The notes under the pieces: generated by a model
The model's input: the letters and a program-made list of their open reading frames with translations, nothing else
Database searches by the model: none
Told to the model about the DNA's origin: nothing
Program-made: the position numbers and the translations under genes
Origin: Asanoa hainanensis
GTDB taxonomy: Bacteria > Actinomycetota > Actinomycetes > Mycobacteriales > Micromonosporaceae
Length of the DNA stretch: 64,000 nt
Direction: 5' to 3'
NCBI RefSeq assembly: GCF_900188485.1
Contig: NZ_FZPH01000008.1
Coordinates: forward strand, 62,001 to 126,000
Shown here: piece by piece, positions 7,628-18,057 of the stretch
Position numbering within the stretch: the stretch's first letter is position 1
Layout: every line of letters begins with the position of its first letter

Positions 7628-9310
7628 TTACGCCGCGCGGTCCCGGTCTCTCGTGCCGGGGCCGCCGAAGCGGCTGCCGTAGGGTCGGCCAGTCTGGTCC
7701 GGCGCGTGCACGATGCCGCCGAGCAGCGCGCATTCCATGCCCTCGACCTCCGGCGGTGACCAGCGCTCCACGTCGGCCCGGGCTGCGGCGAGCGACTGGT
7801 TCGCCAGCGACTCTGCCGCGCGGGCGGCGGCCAGGGCCTCGACCGGCTCGGCCTCGGTGGCCACGGCCGCCTGGCCGAGCTCGCAGCGGGCGGCGAAGAG
7901 CCGGGTACGGGCCCGGGCGCCGACCGCGCCGCGCCGGGTGACCAGGAAGCCGGCCGCCGCGTCGATGGTCGCGCGGGCGGCGAACATCGCCTGGTCGAGC
8001 TGCTCGCGGGCGTGCGCCACCCGCGAGGACGGGTCGCGGACGGCGCCCAGCGACTCGCCGAGCGGCCCGGATACCGCCTCCAGCCGGCGCAGGCCGGCCA
8101 CCGGGTCCGGCTTGGCCTCCGCGAGCTCGGTGGCCAGGGCGCTGGCGGCCTCGTCGGCCCGGGTCACGTCGGCGGCCAGCCCGACCTTGTCGCCCCGGGC
8201 GTTGCCCGGCGGCCGGCCGGCCATCGCCAGCACCGCCTTGCCGGCCGCGACCTCGGCGTGCAGGTCGGCGAGCAGCTCGGCCGCGGCGTCCTCGGCGGTG
8301 GCCAGGTCGGCGGCGTAGGTGTCCAGCGCGTCCAGCAACGCCTCGGCCTGGCCGAGCGCCTGCTGGGCGGTCCGCAGGCCGGTCCGGCGACCGTCCTGCT
8401 CGATCTCCGCGGTGGCGAAGTCGATGCGGGCCGCGGCCTGCGCCAGGTTCTCGGCGACCGGCCTCAGCGCGCTCTCCGCGTACGCCGCCGCCAGCTCTTT
8501 CCAGGTCGTCCCGGCGACCTGGAGCCGCGTGCGGGCCTCGTCCCGGCGGACCGTCAACCGGCCGCCGAGGCGGGCCTCCTCGCTGGAGCGGAGCAGCTCG
8601 AACGGCTCGGCCCGGGCGTCCAGGCGCTGGTTGGCGGCGGCGCAGTGCTCGACGATCGCACGCAGCACCCGCCGCCGGCTGAACTCGTCCTCGGGCTCGT
8701 GGTCGTCGAGGTGCTGCCGGATCCGGAACGCCTCGGCGACGTCGGCCCGCGCGGCGGTGACCGCCTCCACGAACGCCACCGTCGCGTCCCGGCCGTGCTG
8801 GGCCTGCGCGAACGCCAGCTCCTGCTCGCTCGTGCACAGGGCGTTGTCGGCGGCGACCAGTGCCGCGTCCGCCTGCGCGAGCAGGCGGGCCGTGGGCAGG
8901 TCGCCGCCGAGGTCGAGGGTGTCGGCGTCGTCGCGCGGACCGGCGCGTTCGGCCGGACCCGCCGGACCGGCCGGCCGGGTCGGCGGGTCGTCGCTGTCGC
9001 TGGGTGCCCAGCCGCCCTGGTCGGGTGGCGCCCAGGCGGAGGCGGGCGGCTCGTCGAAGACGCGCACGGGCTCGGGCGGGGCGGTCGTGATCGGCTCGGC
9101 CTGTTCCGCGGCGGCTTGTTCCGCGCGTTCGCGCTCGCGGCGGAAGAGGTTCCTGCGGCGGCGGTGGCCGGCGGGACTCCGGTGGCGAGGGGTGACACGG
9201 TCGCCCGCGCGACGGCGGGCCACCGCCAACGCGACTATCACCACTCCCAGGACGAACAACACGCACGCCAACAGCGAAAGCGCGTTGTTGTCGCCCGATG
9301 CCGCCGACAT
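7628..9310 (-). CDS. Membrane-anchored coiled-coil protein related to the C-terminal region of TPM-domain proteins
   Basis: 560 residues. One N-terminal membrane helix (about 11-30, LSLLACVLFVLGVVIVALAV) is followed by an Arg-rich stretch, a Pro/Ala/Asp-rich linker to about residue 140, and a long alanine-rich helical region from 145 to 520. The stretch CTSEQELAFAQAQHG and the later QHLDDHEPEDEFSRRRVLRAI are features I associate with the region that follows the TPM phosphatase-like domain in actinobacterial proteins. The TPM domain itself is absent here. The end is Gly/Arg rich (RPYGSRFGGPGTRDRD). Function unknown; probably attached to the cytoplasmic face. Confidence 0.75.
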   Translation of the reverse strand: MSAASGDNNALSLLACVLFVLGVVIVALAVARRRAGDRVTPRHRSPAGHRRRRNLFRRERERAEQAAAEQAEPITTAPPEPVRVFDEPPASAWAPPDQGGWAPSDSDDPPTRPAGPAGPAERAGPRDDADTLDLGGDLPTARLLAQADAALVAADNALCTSEQELAFAQAQHGRDATVAFVEAVTAARADVAEAFRIRQHLDDHEPEDEFSRRRVLRAIVEHCAAANQRLDARAEPFELLRSSEEARLGGRLTVRRDEARTRLQVAGTTWKELAAAYAESALRPVAENLAQAAARIDFATAEIEQDGRRTGLRTAQQALGQAEALLDALDTYAADLATAEDAAAELLADLHAEVAAGKAVLAMAGRPPGNARGDKVGLAADVTRADEAASALATELAEAKPDPVAGLRRLEAVSGPLGESLGAVRDPSSRVAHAREQLDQAMFAARATIDAAAGFLVTRRGAVGARARTRLFAARCELGQAAVATEAEPVEALAAARAAESLANQSLAAARADVERWSPPEVEGMECALLGGIVHAPDQTGRPYGSRFGGPGTRDRDRAA

Positions 9311-9357
9311 GCGGTCAGGCTATTCGGGCGCGGTTGCGCAGTCTGCCGAATCGGCAG

Positions 9358-10257
9358 TCACCGATCCGCGAGGGCCTCCGCGAGCGCGGAACGGACGTCC
9401 GGGTGGCGGAAGGTGAAACCGGCCCGGCTCAACACGCCCGGCACGGCCCGGGTGCTCATGACCGCCAACTCGGCCACGCCACCCACCACCAGCCGCACGC
9501 CGAACTCTGGCACCGGCAGCACCGCCGGGCGATGCAGCGCCGCCCCGAACGCCTTCGTGAACTCGGCGTTGGTCACCGGAAGGGGAGAGCAGAGGTTGAC
9601 GGGGCCCGCGATGTCGGTGCGCTCGGTGAGCAGGAAGCCGACCGCGCGCAGCCAGTCGTCCAGCGAGATCCACGGAACCCACTGCCGGCCGCCGGCGATC
9701 GGCCCGCCGATGCCGAGCCGGAACGGGAGCATCTGCGGCTTGAGAAAGCCTTCGTTCTTCTCCAGGGGTACGCCGCTGCGCAGCAGGACCACCCGCACCC
9801 CGGCCTCCTCTGCCGGCCGGGTCGACGCCTCCCAGACCCGGCAGAGGTCGGGGAAGAAGCCCTCGCCCGGGGTGTCGGACTCGTCGACGACCCGGTCGCC
9901 GGTGTCGCCGTAGATGTTGATCCCGCTGGCGCTGAGGAACGTTTTTGGGCGCTGGTCGGTCCGCTTGGAGATCGCTTCCGCGAGCGTGCGGGTCGGCTCG
10001 ACCCGGCTGTCCCGCAGCAGGCGGCGGTAGGCCGGGGTCCAGCGCTGGTCGCCGATGTTCGCGCCGGACAGGTTGATCACCGCGTCGACGCCGTCCAGCG
10101 CGGCTGGGTCGAGCTGGCCGGAGGCCGGGGTCCAGCGGATCTCGTCGGCGCCGCGCGGCGCCCGCCGCACCAGCCGGACGATCTCGTGGCCGCGCAGCGG
10201 GCCGGTGATGAGCCGGTTGCCGAGAAAGCCGGACGCGCCGGCCAGGAGAATCCGCAT
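9358..10257 (-). CDS. TIGR01777-family NAD(P)-dependent epimerase (SDR39U1/YfcH-like)
   Basis: A 299-residue extended short-chain dehydrogenase. It opens MRILLAGASGFLGNRL, the Rossmann GxxGxxG, and contains VDAVINLSGANIGDQRW and VLLRSGVPLEKNEGFLK, which are diagnostic of the TIGR01777 group, whose substrate is unknown. Start at ATG 10257, supported by a GGGGAG site upstream; the frame extends further without similarity. In M. tuberculosis the orthologue, as I recall, lies between lipB and the E2 gene, the same relative place as here. It diverges from the LuxR-LAL gene across about 83 bases. Confidence 0.9.
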   Translation of the reverse strand: MRILLAGASGFLGNRLITGPLRGHEIVRLVRRAPRGADEIRWTPASGQLDPAALDGVDAVINLSGANIGDQRWTPAYRRLLRDSRVEPTRTLAEAISKRTDQRPKTFLSASGINIYGDTGDRVVDESDTPGEGFFPDLCRVWEASTRPAEEAGVRVVLLRSGVPLEKNEGFLKPQMLPFRLGIGGPIAGGRQWVPWISLDDWLRAVGFLLTERTDIAGPVNLCSPLPVTNAEFTKAFGAALHRPAVLPVPEFGVRLVVGGVAELAVMSTRAVPGVLSRAGFTFRHPDVRSALAEALADR

Positions 10258-10340
10258 GCCCGCATTCTCCCCTGGCTTCCCTGGGATGCGGAGTTGTCGC
10301 GGGGTGCGGAGTTGTCGGTGCCCGCGGGTAGCCTGTCCGC

Positions 10341-13088
10341 GTGCGGACGACGCGGGGAGGCGCCAGCCCGGTGATGATCGGGCGCGATCGCGAGCTGCGC
10401 CAGCTACGCAAGCTGGTCGCGGCCCGCCGGTCCGGCGTGGCCATGATCGCCGGCGAGCCGGGCGTCGGCAAGACGCGGCTCGTCCGCGAGCTGCTGTCCA
10501 CACTCGACGCCGACACCGTGGTGCTGGTCGGCCAGGCCGAGCCCGGCTCGCTGTCGCGGCCCTACGAGGTGCTGATGGACGCCCTCGATGCGCGCGACGG
10601 TGTCGACCCGGCCCTGCTGGCCGAGCTCGGCGACTCCGCCCGCAGCCCCGTCGAGCGGCTGCACAGCGGCGTCCGCCTGGTCACCGAGCTGATCGCCGGG
10701 CGACCGGCGGTGATCGTCTTCGAAGACCTGCACTGGGCCGACTCCGAGAGCGCGGCGCTGTTCGAGCGCATCGCCGACATCGAGGGCCCGCAGGTGCTGA
10801 TCGGCTCCTTCCGGCCCGCCGAGGTGACCGGCCGCGACCCGGTCACCGCCCTGCTCGCCCGGCTGGGCCGCCGCCACTCGCTGACCCGGCTCGACCTGCA
10901 TCCCTTCGACGAGGCCGACACCGCCACCCTGCTCGCCGCCGTCACCGGCCGGCCCGCGCCGCCGCGCGCGGTCGCCGCCCTGCACCAGCGCACCGGCGGC
11001 AACCCGTTCTTCCTCGAAGAGCTGCTCCGCGGGCACGAGCGCGACGACCTCGAAGCCGTCTACGAGCAACCCCTGCCGTGGAGCCTGGCCGAGGTGCTCC
11101 GCCGCCAGGTCGACGACCTCGAGCCCGAGCAGCGCCGCATCGTCGAGGCGGCCTCCGTGCTCGGCCACCGGGTGCACTTCGACCTGCTGGCCGCGGTGAC
11201 CGGCGCCGGCGAAGACGAGCTGATCCGCGCGCTGGGTGCCCTGGTCGCCCGCGACGTGCTGGTCGAGACCGGCGACGACGAGTTCAGCTTCCGGCACGCC
11301 CTGCTCCGCGAGGCGATCGCCGGCCACCTGATCGGCCGGCAGCGGCGGCGGCTGCACGAGGCGGCCCTGGAGGCCCTGCTCGCCGACACCGCGGGCCGGC
11401 TGCCGCACGACCCGGCGATGCTCGCCCACCACGCCCAGGCGGCCGGCCGCTACGACGACATGCTGGCGGCCGCCCGCAAGGGCGTGGCCCTCTACCTGTC
11501 GATCGGCTCGGCCTACCAGGCGCTCGAGCTGGCCGAGATGGGCCTCGCCGAAGACGCCGAAGACCCGTCGCTGCTGGCCGGCGCCGCCCGTGCCGCCTGG
11601 CTGGCCGGTCTGTTGCCCGACGCGATCGGCTACGCCCGCCGCTGGCGCGACCGGGCCCGCTCGGCCACCGACCGCAACGACGCGCTCTACCTGATGATCC
11701 GGCTCGCCTGGGAGGCCGACGAGGTCGCCGAGATGGACGAGCTGACCCACGAGGTCGAGCTGCTGATCGCCGAGCTGCCACCCGGCGCCGACCAGGCCCT
11801 CGCGATGACCGCCGTGGCCCAGTCGTCGATGCTGCGCGACGAGACCGCCGAGGCGATCGCCTGGGCCGACCGCGCGCTGGCGCTGGCGTCCGAGCTCGAC
11901 CTGCCGCGCGTACGCCTGGCGGCGCTGGTCGAGAAGGGCCTGGCGATGACCGAGTGGCCGTCGTTGGCGGCCGAGGGCCAGGCCATCCTGGCGGGCCTGG
12001 TCGACGAGGCCGAAAAGGCCGGCGAGTGGGTGCTGGCCGCGCGGGCGTTGAACGAGTTGGTCCAGGGCGTGCCACCCAACTCGCCGGCCGAGCACGCCGA
12101 GCTGCTCGAACGCATGCGCGTCGACGCCGAGCGGGCGGGTTTCGAGTCGCTGGCCGTCGCCGCCTACTACCAGGGCCAGGCGCGGATCGCGGTCCGCGAG
12201 GGTGACCTGGCGCGCGCGATCGCCGCGCTGGAGACGGGTCGCGAGCGCGACCGCAGCTATCTGCGTCGTGGTCGCTGGGCCGACTACCACGCGGTCTTCC
12301 TGGCCGGCCTCTACCTGGAGCTGGGGTCGCACGACGGCGTCGCCACCATCATCGAGTCGCTCCGCTCCGGCCCGACGGTCGAGCCGCTGACGGTGCCGGG
12401 CCTGGCCTTCCACCTGGCCTGCCGGCGCCCGGGTTATGGCGATGCTTCCGCGTTGTTCGACGAGGTGCTGGCCGCGGTGGCCGACCAGAGCTGGCGCAGC
12501 GGCTCGCAGGCCCACGACCTGCTGACGGCGGCCATCGAGGGCGGGCTGCCGGAGGAGCGGTTGTCGGAGCTGACGCGTGCGCTGCTCGACGTCAACGTCT
12601 GGGACGACTACCGCAGCCTGATCGACGCGCAACTCGCCGAGGTGGCGGGGCGGCTGCCCGAGGCGCTGGCTGGGTATCAGGCCGTCTGCGGGTCGCAGAT
12701 CCTGCCGCCGTCCATCCGGGGCACCGCGGCGGTGGGTGCGGCACGGTGTGCGCTGGCGCTCGACCGCCCGGCGGAGGCCGCCGCCGACGCGGCGCGGGCT
12801 TCTGAGCTGCTGGCGCGGTGGGGCGGGTGGCGGGTGGCGGCGCTCGACCGGGTCCGCGAACAGCTGGGCCTGACGCCCCGCGACGGCGACCGCGCCGTTA
12901 CGGGTGCGGCCGCGCTGACGCCGCGGGAGCGCGAGGTCGCGCTGCTGATCGCCGACGGCCTGACCAACGCGGAGCTGGCGAAGCGCCTCTACATCTCACC
13001 CAAGACGGCCGCGGTCCACGTCAGCAACATCCTCCACAAGCTCGGCGTCGCCTCGCGCACCCAGGTCGCCGACGTCGTCGGCCGCTAG
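10341..13088 (+). CDS. LuxR-family transcriptional regulator, LAL type with N-terminal AAA ATPase
   Basis: A 915-residue large ATP-binding LuxR regulator. Near the N-terminus are [11 protein letters not shown], Walker [12 protein letters not shown] (about 35-45) and Walker [14 protein letters not shown] (about 118-130). The middle, roughly 330-820, is helical and TPR-like. The C-terminus has a LuxR helix-turn-helix: [20 protein letters not shown], then [23 protein letters not shown] proteins act as signal-dependent activators, often beside transport or catabolic genes. The start may be GTG 10341, GTG 10371 or ATG 10374; the longest is given. The 3' end overlaps the convergent NACHT gene by 93 bases. 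Confidence 0.9.
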   Translation: MRTTRGGASPVMIGRDRELRQLRKLVAARRSGVAMIAGEPGVGKTRLVRELLSTLDADTVVLVGQAEPGSLSRPYEVLMDALDARDGVDPALLAELGDSARSPVERLHSGVRLVTELIAGRPAVIVFEDLHWADSESAALFERIADIEGPQVLIGSFRPAEVTGRDPVTALLARLGRRHSLTRLDLHPFDEADTATLLAAVTGRPAPPRAVAALHQRTGGNPFFLEELLRGHERDDLEAVYEQPLPWSLAEVLRRQVDDLEPEQRRIVEAASVLGHRVHFDLLAAVTGAGEDELIRALGALVARDVLVETGDDEFSFRHALLREAIAGHLIGRQRRRLHEAALEALLADTAGRLPHDPAMLAHHAQAAGRYDDMLAAARKGVALYLSIGSAYQALELAEMGLAEDAEDPSLLAGAARAAWLAGLLPDAIGYARRWRDRARSATDRNDALYLMIRLAWEADEVAEMDELTHEVELLIAELPPGADQALAMTAVAQSSMLRDETAEAIAWADRALALASELDLPRVRLAALVEKGLAMTEWPSLAAEGQAILAGLVDEAEKAGEWVLAARALNELVQGVPPNSPAEHAELLERMRVDAERAGFESLAVAAYYQGQARIAVREGDLARAIAALETGRERDRSYLRRGRWADYHAVFLAGLYLELGSHDGVATIIESLRSGPTVEPLTVPGLAFHLACRRPGYGDASALFDEVLAAVADQSWRSGSQAHDLLTAAIEGGLPEERLSELTRALLDVNVWDDYRSLIDAQLAEVAGRLPEALAGYQAVCGSQILPPSIRGTAAVGAARCALALDRPAEAAADAARASELLARWGGWRVAALDRVREQLGLTPRDGDRAVTGAAALTPREREVALLIADGLTNAELAKRLYISPKTAAVHVSNILHKLGVASRTQVADVVGR

Positions 13089-16000
13089 CGCCGCCCAGCG
13101 CTTCTTGAGGTCGACGCGTCTGGCGAGCGTGGTCGCGACGGCTTCGTGGTGCCAGTCCGACGTCGCGCGCCCCAGAATCGGGATCCCCAGCTCCTGGAAG
13201 CGAATGATCACCTCAACCAGCGGGTCGCGGTCGGCGGGGTTCATCACGTGCAGGTATGCGTCGACGCGATCCGTGAAGAGGTCCCGCAGAACGAGGTCTG
13301 TGTCAGACTCCCGTCCCGCGAAGGCCAGGAAACACCTCACGAAATGAGGCGCGAGAGCGAGCGAGCCGCTGAGGCGTCTGGTCCCCAACAGCCGTTCCAA
13401 CACCTGCACGGCCAGCTCGGGCGACACGAGGTGGTCGGTGGCAAGGCGGTCGAGGACCAGGCCGGCGAAGCGGAGGTCGGTGTCGAAACCCCATAACGGC
13501 GATCTCAGGACCGCGGTTCCGGCGACTCGCTCGTACACGCCGCGCGGCTCGTCGGTGCCGGCATCCTGTAGCGGGAGGAGCCATGCCTCCAGCAGCGTGC
13601 GAACGGCCGAGGAGCAGGCGTCGGGCGACCAGGCCGTGAAGGTGTTGACGCTCGCGTCGAGGGACCGGGCCAGTGGTTCCAGCGCGTGTCCGATGACGTC
13701 GTCGATCCGGTCGCACTCGAAGTTCGCCCTGTGCAGGAAGAAGTCAGGGGACTCCCGCGAGTCCGAGAAACCGTTGGTGGAAGCCGGTCGCAGGTCGTAC
13801 GTCCAATAAGGATCGATGGGCTTGGTGTCCTGTTCGTCGTTGAACCAGCCCAGGCGGATCGCGCGGCGGCCGTCCTGCCATTCCCTGTCGACGCGGATGG
13901 TGAAGAGCAGGCTCGTCCACGCCTCGCCGTAGAGTTGCGAACGCCACAGCAGCGTCTGACGGCGCCATGCGGCCACCACGTCGTCGGTGGTGGGGCACAG
14001 GTCGGCGTACGAGACCTCGCGGACCGCGCACAGGGTCAGCAGGAGCAGGTTCGCGCTGTAGGCGGCGAAGCGGGCCGCGTCGGGCAGGCGCCGCGGTCGG
14101 TAGTCGCCATGGCGGCGCGCGGGTGGGTCTTCGCCGGCTGCCTGGTAGAGGCGGCTCGTGAGCGAGGCCAACTCCGCGCCGATCTTCTCCTCGATGAACC
14201 CGGGGATGGCGGTCGAGAAGGTCAGGGGCGAGAACGAGAGCAACGCGTGGAGAAGGTCGTCGTCGACCGGGGCGGCGGCTACCGACATCATCGTGGCCCG
14301 CTCCTGGGCGGCCATGCTGTCGAGCACCTGGCACGTCAGCCGGGCGATCAGGAACTCGCCGAACGTCGCGTGTAGGAACTCGAAGGTCTCGCGTCGCTCG
14401 TCGGCACCGGTCGCGGCGCGGGCCCGGTGGACGAAGAAGAACCGGCCGATCATCAACTGCGCGGCCCGCAACGGAACCCGCAGGTCGCCACCCGCCGTGG
14501 GAACGCGGGGGATGCCGAACAGCGCCGGGAGATCGGCCTGCAGCTCCTCCTCTGTGACCCAGAGGTTGCCGCGGTTGTGCATCGCGAAAGCAACCACCGA
14601 GAGCGTGCGCAACTCCTCCTCGACGGCGAGGTGAAGATCGGCCTCCGACAGACCTGCGCGGTGCTTCTCGACCTCGCGGCGGGCGAACGTCGTGAGGAGG
14701 CGGTCGTACAGCTCGTACTGGCCGATGTCCGCACCGAGCTTCTGCAGCGCGTTGCCGTCGGCGTCGTAGATGGCGAGCATCAGCAGGAGCAGCGGCTGCT
14801 CCGCCAAGGCACGCTGGGCCAGCACCGACGTGGCCGACAGCGGTGCGACACCCGCCGCGCGGAAAGACTCCGCGTTCGTCTCGTTCCAGATGTCGAGCCA
14901 GGCTTCGATCCTGGGCTCGTCGAACGGCTCCAGCCGGAGCACGACGGTTCCGGCGGGCACGTACGCCCGGTCGGCGACCGCCGTGCGGCTCGTGACCAGC
15001 ACGGCGACGGGACGACCCTGCACCGCCTCGCGGCGTTGGAAGTCGGCCACCTTCCGCAGGTAGTCCGTGTGACTCACGCCGACCGCCTGCAGCAGTTCGT
15101 CGAAGCCGTCGAGCAACGACCGGCAGGGCGTCGCCCGCCGCGGCGGCGAGCGCCGGCCACTCCAGCCGTTCGCCGGTGGCTGCGCGGATGGCCTGCTCCA
15201 GTTGCTCCTGGAGGTCGCCGGCCGCGTGCACCTCACGCAGCGGCACCCGGACCGGCATGAAGTCGTTCGGGGGCAGGCGGGCGGCGAGCACCCTGGTGAG
15301 CACCGATTTGCCGGAACCTGGCTGGCCGAGCACGAGCAGCGGAGCCGTGAGCGCGGCTCTAGAGGTGAGGTGGCCGACCAGGAACTCGTCGAAGTCGTCA
15401 CGGGTCTCGTGCCCGTCCCACCAGCCTTCCTCGTTCGGCTTGTCCGCGGGGTCGGCCTCGCCGACCCGGAACCGTGGCGCGAGGTAGGCGGCGCCGAGCG
15501 TGGGTACCCGGAGCGTGCCGGGCACTTCGCCGCCGGCCACCACCGGAAGATCCAGCTCGGCCCGGTAGGCGCGGGCGAGGCCGTCGCGGCGGGCGTCGGG
15601 GGAGTCGCCGGTGGAGCTTCGGGTCAGCGCGTCCTCGAGCCGCGCCAGGCCGGCCCGCACCTGCGCTCTGGTTTCCGAGTGCTGGCCCAGGTTGATCCAG
15701 AAGCCGACCTCCGGAAAGTCCACGGCCAGCTGCCGCAACAGTTCCGCGTAGCGGCGGCAGGCCGCAGCGGGCAGCGCTTCAAGCCGCGCCTCGGCGTCCG
15801 ACCGGTCGCGGTCGGACATGCGGTCCCAGACCGCGAGTCGGCCGACGAACTGGACCAGGTTCGGGCGCATTTCCTGGTAGAACTCCTTCACGACGGCAAG
15901 GTTGACGTCGTGGCCGTAATGGGCCAACGGAATAGGCGGTTCGGCCGTGAGCAGGCCGCGCAGCAGGTCCGTGGCGGTCGTGCCCCTCGCGATCGTCAGC

Positions 16001-16344
16001 TGCTCCGTCGGGGTCAGCTCAAGCTCGACGGCGCGGAGGGGAAGAGCGGCCTCCGCCAGCGCCTCGAAGAACGCCACGACCATGATCACCGTGTGGGCGG
16101 CCTCGAAGCGTTGGGTGCGGTCGTAGCGGGACAGGCCGCTGCGCCGTTCCGACGCCTTCCGGACCAACTCGTGCGAGAGGCGGATGAACTCGGACTTGGC
16201 GTCGAACAGGCTCAGCACCCCGGGCACGGGGCCGGCCAGGCCGAGCAGCAGGCCGCCGGTCACCGCGTCGAGGGCCTTGACGACCTTGCTCTCGCCGCCG
16301 CCGAGTAGGCGTGCCGCGTACGCGTAGCTCAGCTTCTCCGCCAT
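12996..16344 (-). pseudogene. NACHT-family STAND NTPase interrupted by a one-base frameshift
   Basis: Two overlapping frames together encode one protein of about 1115 residues. The first (from ATG 16344) holds an N-terminal helical domain (LSYAYAARLLGGGESKVVKA onward, about 1-300) and Walker A VLGQPGSGKSVLTRV (about 345). It loses similarity at DALPVVARRLRR, exactly where the other frame picks up SLLDGFDELLQAVG, the NACHT Walker B. Removing one T from GTCGTTGCTC (plus-strand AA at 15115-15116) gives DALPVVLDGFDELL. The second frame continues with typical NACHT helical segments (LAQRALAEQPLLLLMLAIYD, FEFLHATFGEFLIARL) and a long undefined sensor region to 12996. Bacterial NACHT proteins include antiphage effectors. 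Either a recent null allele or a sequencing error. Confidence 0.8.
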
Positions 16345-16351
16345 CCGTCGA

Positions 16352-16894
16352 CTATGGAGCAGTCGGCACGGCCCGCAGAAGTCCCCGAACGGTGGCTGCG
16401 AGGTGCTCCGTGGGTAGTTGGGCGTCCACCACGAGGTCGCAGCGATCGCGCGAGGGCTCTACATGCCGTTCGTAGGCGGCGCGGCGGTGGTTCAGGTAGT
16501 TGGTCAGCAGGATGTGGAGTGGCATGTCGCCCTCGACGCATTGCCGGTAGATCTTGCGGGCCAGCCGTAGGTCCGCCGGCAGGTCGACGAACACGTCGAG
16601 GCGGACACATGGCCGCGTCGGGCGCACGTCTATCGCGAACATTCCTTCCACGATTACGAGCGCCGAGGTTTCCAACGCGTCGCTCACGTCGTGGTCGAGC
16701 CGGGTGAAGTCGACCGATCGCGGATCGCCTACGTCCAGTCGCGGGACACCGTTCTCGTCCGGCATCCATACGCCGCGACCCGGGTCGGCGAAGTGGTAGT
16801 AGTCGTCCTGGTGCACGACGACACCGGCACCGATCGCCGCGGCGAGGGTCGTCTTCCCGGCGCCGGCTCCGCCGGTCAGCGTCACGAGCTTCAC
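16352..16894 (-). CDS. Uridine kinase-like P-loop kinase
   Basis: A 180-residue nucleoside/pantothenate-kinase-type protein. Walker A is LTGGAGAGKTTLAAAI, the acidic substrate motif is HQDDYYHFADPG and VIVEGMFAID corresponds to the second acidic motif of uridine kinases; RLARKIYRQCVEG is lid-like. The start is the GTG at 16894, whose GTGA overlaps the stop codon of the upstream MFS gene, indicating translational coupling. The NACHT gene starts seven bases downstream. The substrate may be a nucleoside; the exact one is not readable from the sequence. Confidence 0.85.
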   Translation of the reverse strand: MKLVTLTGGAGAGKTTLAAAIGAGVVVHQDDYYHFADPGRGVWMPDENGVPRLDVGDPRSVDFTRLDHDVSDALETSALVIVEGMFAIDVRPTRPCVRLDVFVDLPADLRLARKIYRQCVEGDMPLHILLTNYLNHRRAAYERHVEPSRDRCDLVVDAQLPTEHLAATVRGLLRAVPTAP

Positions 16895-18057
16895 GGTGTG
16901 GCTACCTCCAGAGCAGGACGTCCGACGGCCCAGACCGTCAGGCCGGCGGCGCTGAGCAGCAGGCCCGCCGTGACGATGGCGGGCCAGCCGCCGACCGGCC
17001 AGAGGGTGGTGGCGAGGATCGAGCCGGCCGCGCCGCCGGTGAAGCAGGCCACGACGTACGTCGTGTTCAGGCGGCTGCGGGCCGTCGGCGAGACCGCCAG
17101 GATGCGGATCTGGTTGAGGATCGACGCGCTCTGGAAGGCCACGTCCAGCGCGACGATCGCCACGAGCAGCAGCACCGCGGAGTCGGCAGCCACCGCGGAA
17201 ACCCCGAAGGCGACCAGGATGACCAGCCACGCGGCGCCGGTCGCGGGGATGGAGCGGCCCGCGTCGTGCAGGCGGCCGGCGTTCCGGGCGGCGAGCGCGC
17301 CCGCCAGGCCGGCCAGCCCGAACAGGCCGATGACCGAGACCGGGTAGCTGAACGGCGGCGCGCTCAGCAGGAACGTCAGCGCCGTCCAGAACATGCTGAA
17401 GGCGGCGAAGCCGAGCGCGGTCAGGGCCAGCGTCCAGCGGACCGTGCGCTCACCGAGGGCCACGGCGGGGATCGAGGCGATCAGCGCCGGGTACGGGATG
17501 GTCGACTTCGGGGGCAGGGGCGGCAGCGCGCGGCGCAGGACCACCGCGAGGGTCGCCGTGGCCAGCGCCGCGACCGCGAAGACCGCGCGCCAGCCCGCGG
17601 CGGCCGCCAGCAGGCCGCTGATCGTGCGGGCGGCGAGGATGCCGGTCAGCACGCCCGACACCACGACGCCGACCACCTGACCCCGGCGGTCCGGCGGAGC
17701 CAGTTCGCTGGCCAGCGGGATCAGGAGAGGCGCCGACATGGTGGTCAGGCCGAGCACCGTGGTGGCGACCAGGAGGGCGCCGATCGTCGGCGCGACCGCG
17801 CAGGCCAGCAGCGCGGCGGCGCAGCAGAACAGCAGGGCGGGCAGCAGGCGGCGGCGGTCGCGTACGTCGCCCAGCGGGACGATCAGCAGCACGGCGACCG
17901 CGTAGCCGAGTTGGGTGGTGGTGACGAGCCAGCCCGCGGTCGCGGTGGAGACCGACAGGTCGCCGGCGATCAGGTGGAGCAGCGGTTGCGCCCAGTAGAG
18001 GTTCGCGACCGCCGCGCCGGCCGTGACGGCGAACAGGATCGTCAGGCGACGCGTCAT
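16891..18057 (-). CDS. MFS transporter, DHA1 family (copy B of a tandem pair)
   Basis: A 388-residue major facilitator protein with about twelve hydrophobic helices. The loop 2-3 motif is LLIVPLGDVRDRRRLLPALL and motif C-like glycines occur in VVGVVVSGVLTGILAARTISG. It is closely similar over its full length to the upstream copy; FSMFWTALTFLLSAPPFSYP is identical in both. It starts at ATG 18057 inside an ATGA overlap with the upstream stop. The substrate is unknown; members are usually annotated as drug or sugar exporters. Confidence 0.9.
   Translation of the reverse strand: MTRRLTILFAVTAGAAVANLYWAQPLLHLIAGDLSVSTATAGWLVTTTQLGYAVAVLLIVPLGDVRDRRRLLPALLFCCAAALLACAVAPTIGALLVATTVLGLTTMSAPLLIPLASELAPPDRRGQVVGVVVSGVLTGILAARTISGLLAAAAGWRAVFAVAALATATLAVVLRRALPPLPPKSTIPYPALIASIPAVALGERTVRWTLALTALGFAAFSMFWTALTFLLSAPPFSYPVSVIGLFGLAGLAGALAARNAGRLHDAGRSIPATGAAWLVILVAFGVSAVAADSAVLLLVAIVALDVAFQSASILNQIRILAVSPTARSRLNTTYVVACFTGGAAGSILATTLWPVGGWPAIVTAGLLLSAAGLTVWAVGRPALEVATP

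Noticed and set aside
6183-9266. Long minus-strand frame across the esterase and coiled-coil genes
   Set aside because: It is a shadow of two well-supported genes, with an Arg/Pro/Gly-rich composition typical of wrong-frame translation in high-GC DNA.
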